A DNA stretch of 15,436 nt from NCBI GenBank assembly GCA_003531115.1, contig DQHT01000125.1:1-15436 (forward strand), written 5' to 3'. The translations under genes and the position numbers were made by a program. The first letter of the stretch is position 1, and every line of letters begins with the position of its first letter. The stretch comes from Bacteroidota bacterium. GTDB lineage: Bacteria; Bacteroidota; Bacteroidia; UBA8524. The notes beneath the pieces were generated by a model. The model saw nothing but the letters and a program-made list of their open reading frames with translations. It searched no databases and was not told where the DNA came from. Shown piece after piece: positions 13,350-15,436 of this stretch.

Positions 13350-14582
13350 CTAATAGTAAAAATATTCATCTTTAATAATTACTGGACTGGAAAGCTTTTT
13401 ACCGTTTTTTGTATCATATTCCTGATAGGAGATTCTTCTAACAAGCTTTCCGTCAAGTGTTTCTTTTTTAACCCGAACAAATTCTGTTGTTGTTCCGCTA
13501 TCCGCCTGAACCCGTATTTCCTCCGCCGTTAAAATATAAAGGGTAATCGGATTCACTTTGAATTTCAGTTGTGTTCTGTGTTCTGCAAAATTTTCCTCTG
13601 GTTCAAAACGGTATACATCGAGGGTCATATTCTCACCTAATAAAGTCAATTTAGCTATAAAAACTCCATCAGATATATAGGTGGTACCCGACTTATCAAT
13701 GACCATGACTGCTTTATTTTTAAAAGTTAATTGTTCATTCTTTTTCCCGTCCTGTTTCTCGCCCTGATATCCTCTTATTGCGTTATCTGGATATGACTGT
13801 CCGACATTTTGAAAAACAATAATCTTCCCGCCCTTAGCTCTACGGACCTCAAGAGAAACAGCAACACTCTCATCCCTGTATTTTGACTCTCGTCTAATTC
13901 TTTCCCATGCAGCCACTTTGGGATCAAATCCACTTTCAATACTCTGGTAGTTAAAGAGTTTTTCCTGTCGTGGATTGATAATGAAGGGTTCAATTTGGTT
14001 ATTGTAATAAAGGGTATCGTACATCAACGCTGAGTTGCGAACGAATTTATAGGAATAACGTATTCGTTCTCCGCCCAACTTGTAATCAGTTGAATGGTCA
14101 GAGTGATTTATGGAAGGAGGATTGGTTCCAAAACATTCAAAATACACCACGTTTCCTGTTTCATCAAACTCAATAGTTGCATCCTTGATATGGCCAAATT
14201 CATCCTTAACCAAGTAGGAAAAGCGATTTCCGGTTAATTTGAAGTTAAAATACCGGATTCTTTTGCCCCACTGCTCAACATCCACAATCTTAAACCCTTC
14301 GGCCTTCCAGTCTTTGAATAAATTCAAAGACTGGTTGTGCATCTCCATCGTATTGTTATTAAACAGAAACGGCTGGAATTCACTAATTGCGGACAATTGT
14401 CTTAATTTATCGTTGACAATTGCATAGTCTTCATCCGTTTTAGCAGCGAAGGTATCGATCTCATAACTCGATGCTTCCGCGAGTACTTTGAATAAGCTGG
14501 GTTTTTCATCCTGTCGCTCCGTTTCAATGTTGTCGCAAGCGATAAAAACGATCAGGAATATGGTAAGGTGAGTAATCTTCAT
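13350..14582 (-). CDS. Putative lipoprotein of unknown function between hsdM and hsdS
   Basis: A 410-residue protein that I do not recognise. The N-terminus MKITHLTIFLIVFIACDNIE looks like a lipoprotein signal peptide with the lipidated Cys at 16, although Phe at -3 is not ideal. The mature part would be periplasmic or at the outer membrane. The remainder is soluble, with strand-turn patterns such as FNFKLTGNRFSYLVKDEFGH and VYFECFGTNP in the first half and beta-rich segments near the end (NPITLYILTAEEIRV); no family motif or T9SS domain is evident. Its start codon overlaps the hsdM stop by 4 bp (ATGA) and its stop is 3 nt before hsdS, so it is translationally coupled into the restriction operon. 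An exported protein in that position is unusual because the three restriction subunits are cytoplasmic. Confidence 0.65.
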   Translation of the reverse strand: MKITHLTIFLIVFIACDNIETERQDEKPSLFKVLAEASSYEIDTFAAKTDEDYAIVNDKLRQLSAISEFQPFLFNNNTMEMHNQSLNLFKDWKAEGFKIVDVEQWGKRIRYFNFKLTGNRFSYLVKDEFGHIKDATIEFDETGNVVYFECFGTNPPSINHSDHSTDYKLGGERIRYSYKFVRNSALMYDTLYYNNQIEPFIINPRQEKLFNYQSIESGFDPKVAAWERIRRESKYRDESVAVSLEVRRAKGGKIIVFQNVGQSYPDNAIRGYQGEKQDGKKNEQLTFKNKAVMVIDKSGTTYISDGVFIAKLTLLGENMTLDVYRFEPEENFAEHRTQLKFKVNPITLYILTAEEIRVQADSGTTTEFVRVKKETLDGKLVRRISYQEYDTKNGKKLSSPVIIKDEYFYY

Positions 14583-15436
14583 ATCAACATCTCCTTTAAT
14601 TGCTTCAATAATGCCGCTCTTTCCTTGTCCAATCCTTCGATCTGTTCAATGATCACCTGGGGCTTTTCATAGACCATCTCTTCATAGACCATCTCTTTGT
14701 AGCGGTTTATGCTCAGGTCGTATTTGTTGCTCCGGATTTCCTCCACCGGAACGAAAAAACTTTTGTCTGTACGTTTTCGCTTTTGCTCCGACTCCGTTTG
14801 GTGAAAACGGGCAATGATATCCGGAATATCGTTGGCTTCGATGGGTGCACGTTTGTCGTCGAGGCTTAAACCATCGGCTGCCATATCATAAAACCAAACC
14901 TTGTCGGTGCCACCACTATTGGTTTTGGTAAAAAGTAAAACCGCAGTGCTCACTCCGGCATACGGTTTAAACACGCCCGAAGGCATAGAAATTACTGCCT
15001 GCAAACGCTGCCGGTCCACCAATTCTTTTCGGATTTGCAGGTGAGCCTTGCTACTGCCAAACAAAACCCCGTCAGGCACGATCACGGCTGCTCTTCCGCC
15101 CATTCGCAGTCCCTTAAGGATCAGAGCCAGGAAAAGCAATTCCGTTTTTTTACTATCCACCACAGAAAGGATTTTTCCATCGACGGCTTCCCGGTCGAGA
15201 CTGCCTTTAAAAGGAGGATTGGCCAATACGAGCGTGGCCTTTTCTTCAAAAGCCGTATTGGCCTCGCTGAGCGCATCCACATCCTGCAATTGCGGATTTT
15301 CCACCCCGTGTAATATCATGTTCATGGCACCAATGCGGATCATGGTCGGATCGAATTCCATGCCCATGAACATGCGGTTCTGGAAATGGTCCATGTTATT
15401 GTCCCGATAAAGTTCCTCTTCGAAATTTTCGCGGAT
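14579..15436 (-). CDS. hsdM: Type I restriction-modification methyltransferase HsdM, C-terminal part
   Basis: The frame stays open to the window edge, so this is the last ~285 residues of a protein usually of about 480-550. Visible are GMEFDPTMIRIGAMNMILHG, a typical HsdM segment of the AdoMet domain, and the N6-adenine methyltransferase motif IV NPPF in LVLANPPFKGSLD. These are followed by GGRAAVIVPDGVLFGSSKAH, MPSGVFKPYAGVSTAVLLFTK and the C-terminal EIRSNKYDLSINRYKE element that meets HsdS. The internal ATG at 15394 is not the true start. The stop overlaps the lipoprotein start as ATGA. It methylates the adenine in the HsdS target and supplies the scaffold for HsdR. A 15-bp duplication lengthens the tail by EMVYE. 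Confidence 0.95.
   Translation of the reverse strand: MRENFEEELYRDNNMDHFQNRMFMGMEFDPTMIRIGAMNMILHGVENPQLQDVDALSEANTAFEEKATLVLANPPFKGSLDREAVDGKILSVVDSKKTELLFLALILKGLRMGGRAAVIVPDGVLFGSSKAHLQIRKELVDRQRLQAVISMPSGVFKPYAGVSTAVLLFTKTNSGGTDKVWFYDMAADGLSLDDKRAPIEANDIPDIIARFHQTESEQKRKRTDKSFFVPVEEIRSNKYDLSINRYKEMVYEEMVYEKPQVIIEQIEGLDKERAALLKQLKEMLI
14666..14695. repeat. 15-bp in-frame tandem duplication in hsdM
   Basis: TTCATAGACCATCTC occurs twice back to back (14666-14680 and 14681-14695), duplicating five codons so that the HsdM tail reads KEMVYEEMVYEKPQ. It is in frame and lies outside the catalytic domain, in the C-terminal region just before the terminal helix. A slippage-type expansion is the simplest origin. 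Confidence 0.85.

Noticed and set aside
13350..14582. A second hsdS-like or hsdM-like fragment between hsdM and hsdS
   Set aside because: The translation has a lipoprotein-type signal peptide and none of the HsdS helix or HsdM motifs.

Overview
The window looks like chromosomal DNA of a Bacteroidota bacterium. A secreted protein carries a type IX secretion (T9SS) C-terminal sorting domain, several genes are preceded by the Bacteroidota -7 box TAnnTTTG, and Shine-Dalgarno sequences are mostly absent. I cannot name a genus.

Left part (1-5806), ordinary chromosome: a 68-residue Cro/CI-type regulator behind six tandem CTCATAA heptamers; two unrecognised exported proteins that share a TTTATACAAA leader motif; an NADPH-dependent FMN reductase family protein; a VIT/CCC1-type metal transporter; and, on the minus strand, a pair made of a thioredoxin-like T9SS cargo protein and a putative outer-membrane beta-barrel. 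Three degenerate short tandem repeats lie in the spacers. The block ends at a strong bidirectional terminator.

Junction (5806-5847): the 3' half of a tRNA-Met(CAU) gene, minus strand, from anticodon-loop position 32 to the discriminator base. The 5' half is gone. This is the signature left when an integrative element enters a tRNA gene. I infer that everything to the right is an integrated defence island, with the intact tRNA and the integrase beyond the right edge. The first ~570 bp of the island is non-coding and holds a GTGTGCGG repeat cluster, a dyad, and two promoter-operator modules of nearly identical geometry (30-bp palindromes 95 bp apart).

Island (5848-15436): a plus-strand AbiEi-like antitoxin gene is followed by a minus-strand gene train read right to left: hsdM (cut by the window edge), a putative lipoprotein gene, hsdS, a caspase/CHAT-like cysteine-protease gene, hsdR, and an AbiEii-like nucleotidyltransferase toxin gene. 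Four of the five junctions in the train are tight (4-bp overlap, 3, 3 and 18 nt; the fifth is 53 nt), so it is probably one operon. A type I restriction-modification system is thus interleaved with a lipoprotein and a protease-like protein and ends in a toxin whose presumed antitoxin is transcribed convergently from its own operator-rich promoter. My working hypothesis is a layered defence locus: restriction first, then protease and/or nucleotidyltransferase toxicity as back-up. The individual family assignments are fairly firm; the coupling between them is inference.
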